A stretch of DNA of 7,870 bases from Rhizobiaceae bacterium (GTDB lineage: Bacteria > Pseudomonadota > Alphaproteobacteria > Rhizobiales > Rhizobiaceae), in the NCBI GenBank assembly GCA_021648425.1, contig JAKISV010000131.1:1-7870 (forward strand). Reading direction: 5' to 3'. This document shows positions 6,260 to 7,870 of this stretch, in pieces. Every line of letters begins with the position of its first letter. The first letter of the stretch is position 1. Position numbers and translations under genes: made by a program. The notes below the pieces were generated by a model. The model was not told the DNA's origin and did no database searches. It was given only the letters and a program-made list of their open reading frames with translations.

Positions 6260-7327
6260 TTAACCAGAAGGGTTTTTAGGGGCTTCTGCTTTGATCGTTT
6301 TGAAGCCATTGACCTGCTTTAACACCCTGAAATTGTTGAAACAGGCCCTGATAATACGTTCATAGGCAAGATGTTGATTTGCCACCATCAGCAGTTTTCC
6401 ATCTTTTTTCAGTATCGATGCAGCGTGCTCAATAAAACCCTGCCCCAAAGTGACATCTGAATTTTTCCCCTGATGAAATGGCGGATTCGTAATTACCCAG
6501 TCATGTTTCTGTTTTATCGGTTCACGGATGACGTCATGCCAGAATATTCCTACTTCGGTGCCGGGGGAGAACTGCGCGAGATTAATTTTACATGCTTCAA
6601 CTGCGTGCCAGTCAGCTTCATATAAATCTATGGCATAAACGTTTTTGGAACTACGCAGCAATTCACAACTCAAATAACCCCACCCCGCACCCAGGTCCGC
6701 AACTCTGCCGCTTATTGCTTCATCAAAACACTCAGCCAGCATAATTGACCCGGGGTCCACTTTATTGGCAGAAAAGAGCCCCGGCGCCGAACTGTAATTT
6801 TGTCTGCCAGCTTCAATAATGTGATGCTTGTTCTTGTTGTCGGGAAACTTAATTTTGGAACTTTTGCGAAACCAGAATACGATACTGTGGTATTTCGAAA
6901 AACTGTCCTCCACATCAACAATACCGGCAATATTTTTTCGAAGACTGGCGATACCGGTGTTATTGGCGCCAGCTACCATCACCATGCCGCCCTCGCTTGT
7001 CAGCCTGGCTGCTTTGGCAATCATTGCCTCATTGAAGGCTTTGAATTTTCCGGTGAGTACAAGGCAGATATCAAATGTTGAAGAAGGTTGTTCCAAGTTA
7101 GGCTGAACAGGAATACCGGCCTGTTTCAAATCAAGATAAAATGAGCGCAATGGCTGCTCACAGGTAACTGTATGATATTCACTGCCAAAAAGGTTTTGAC
7201 TGCCAGGTGCCATTTGCGCATTGAGAAATGCAATTTTTAATGGCGTTGGTGCAGATAAATCTACTGCCGGGCGTATCAGTTTATCAAAAGCGAGGAACAG
7301 CGCTCTGAGCGGTTGTGCGTTTGCCAT
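6260..7327 (-). CDS. RsmC-like class I SAM-dependent methyltransferase (rRNA guanine-N2 type)
   Basis: This 355-residue protein has the RsmC/RlmG layout: a degenerate N-terminal MTase-like domain (about 1-165) followed by a catalytic MTS domain. The linker carries PGLFS (182-186), matching the family's PGVFS block. The SAM-binding motif I is VADLGAGWGYLS (209-220), the acidic end of motif II is AIDLYEAD (232-239), and the catalytic motif is NPPFH (281-285), typical of methyltransferases acting on the exocyclic N2 of guanine in RNA. RsmC itself modifies G1207 of 16S rRNA in E. coli, and that target is inferred here, not shown. The ATG at 7327 has no strong Shine-Dalgarno. The gene starts 23 bases after the gshB stop on the same strand, so the two are probably co-transcribed. 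No clear terminator follows. Confidence 0.85.
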   Translation of the reverse strand: MANAQPLRALFLAFDKLIRPAVDLSAPTPLKIAFLNAQMAPGSQNLFGSEYHTVTCEQPLRSFYLDLKQAGIPVQPNLEQPSSTFDICLVLTGKFKAFNEAMIAKAARLTSEGGMVMVAGANNTGIASLRKNIAGIVDVEDSFSKYHSIVFWFRKSSKIKFPDNKNKHHIIEAGRQNYSSAPGLFSANKVDPGSIMLAECFDEAISGRVADLGAGWGYLSCELLRSSKNVYAIDLYEADWHAVEACKINLAQFSPGTEVGIFWHDVIREPIKQKHDWVITNPPFHQGKNSDVTLGQGFIEHAASILKKDGKLLMVANQHLAYERIIRACFNNFRVLKQVNGFKTIKAEAPKNPSG

Positions 7328-7350
7328 TTGCCAATATCAGTCCGGTTTTT

Positions 7351-7870
7351 TTATAGACGTTTTTCAATCGCATCCCACACGATGGGAGCAATATCAGTGC
7401 CAGAGAATTTTTGAATTTCGCGGATACCGGTTGGAGAAGTGACGTTGATTTCTGTAATAAGTCCTCCAATGACATCTATGCCAACAAAAATGAACCCGTA
7501 TTCGCGCATGGTTGGTGCGATTATTTCGCAGATTTCCAGTTCTCGCTTTGTCAGTTCCGCATGTTCTGCACGACCCCCGGCATGCATGTTGGAACGGGCA
7601 TCACCTTCAGCTGGCACCCGGTTGATAGCGCCCACCGGCTCTCCTTCCACTAGAATGATGCGTTTATCTCCTGCACGCACATCAGCCAAATAGCGCTGGG
7701 CAATAAACGGCTCGCGAAAGCTGGTTTCAAACATTTCCAGCAAAGAAGTCAGGTTCTGGTCATCTTGCGTGATGCGAAACACCCCCGCTCCGCCATTGCC
7801 GTAGAGCGGCTTGATAATAATATCCTTGAACTCTCGGCGAAAATCGATGCTTGCATCGAGATTTCTGTTA
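7351..7870 (-). CDS. gshB: Glutathione synthetase, 5' part cut by window edge
   Basis: This enzyme makes glutathione from gamma-glutamylcysteine and glycine with ATP, in the cytoplasm. Only the C-terminal 172 residues are in the window; the frame is open to the right edge, with the first whole codon at 7869. Visible parts belong to the ATP-grasp domain. They include the glycine-rich ATP loop [15 protein letters not shown] (19-33 of the visible part), [12 protein letters not shown] (67-78), NMHAGGRAE (94-102) and the metal-binding [13 protein letters not shown] (140-152), with Glu140 and Asn142 as expected metal ligands. All match proteobacterial GshB closely and in order. A GTG at 7782 lies inside the domain and is not the real start. 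The RsmC-like gene follows 23 bases downstream. Confidence 0.95.
   Translation of the reverse strand, partial: NRNLDASIDFRREFKDIIIKPLYGNGGAGVFRITQDDQNLTSLLEMFETSFREPFIAQRYLADVRAGDKRIILVEGEPVGAINRVPAEGDARSNMHAGGRAEHAELTKRELEICEIIAPTMREYGFIFVGIDVIGGLITEINVTSPTGIREIQKFSGTDIAPIVWDAIEKRL

Noticed and set aside
1..7870. Mobile element, prophage, CRISPR, tRNA or defence system
   Set aside because: No transposase, integrase, repeat-spacer array, tRNA cloverleaf or known defence domains could be recognised on either strand. The GH25 gene alone does not make a prophage.

Overview
The window reads as a chromosomal piece of an alphaproteobacterium, most likely Hyphomicrobiales-like. The grounds are a rhizobial-looking uracil phosphoribosyltransferase, a VDTGA retropepsin-like protease of the TIGR02281 type, paired TadE-like pseudopilins, and a gshB of the proteobacterial type. 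Base composition looks moderate to low in GC by eye. The organism call is inference from protein style, not from a database match. I see no rRNA, tRNA, CRISPR array, transposase or integrase, and the stretch is densely coded with no gene-free gap over about 170 bases.

Layout, left to right. All genes but one lie on the minus strand. At the left edge is the N-terminal part of an exported GH25 lysozyme-like hydrolase whose C-terminus runs off the window. Upstream of it on the same strand is a membrane-anchored retropepsin-like aspartic protease (1149-1700). Next come upp (1839-2477) and deoB (2586-3806), a nucleoside and pyrimidine salvage pair. upp has its own good sigma70-type promoter and a strong Shine-Dalgarno, which fix its start. 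A 71-bp divergent spacer holding a perfect 16-bp palindrome separates deoB from the only plus-strand gene, a PhnD-like periplasmic binding protein (3878-4915). That gene ends convergently, overlapping by 4 bp the second of two tandem TadE-like pseudopilin genes (4912-5511 and 5576-6133). At the right edge an RsmC-like guanine-N2 methyltransferase (6260-7327) follows closely behind the 3' part of glutathione synthetase gshB (7351-7870, cut by the window end).

How they fit together. deoB converts deoxyribose-1-phosphate or ribose-1-phosphate to the 5-phosphate, and upp turns free uracil into UMP, so together they recycle products of nucleoside breakdown. The two TadE-like proteins would be minor pseudopilins of a Tad/Flp pilus whose core machinery is not in the window. 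The PhnD-like protein lacks any ABC permease or ATPase beside it, so its partner is unknown. The lysozyme-like protein and the retropepsin-like protein both look cell-envelope directed.

I found no convincing new multi-gene system. The items most worth a second look are the palindrome at the deoB/PhnD divergent spacer, the orphan PhnD-like gene beside pilus genes, and the GH25 enzyme with its undecided start.
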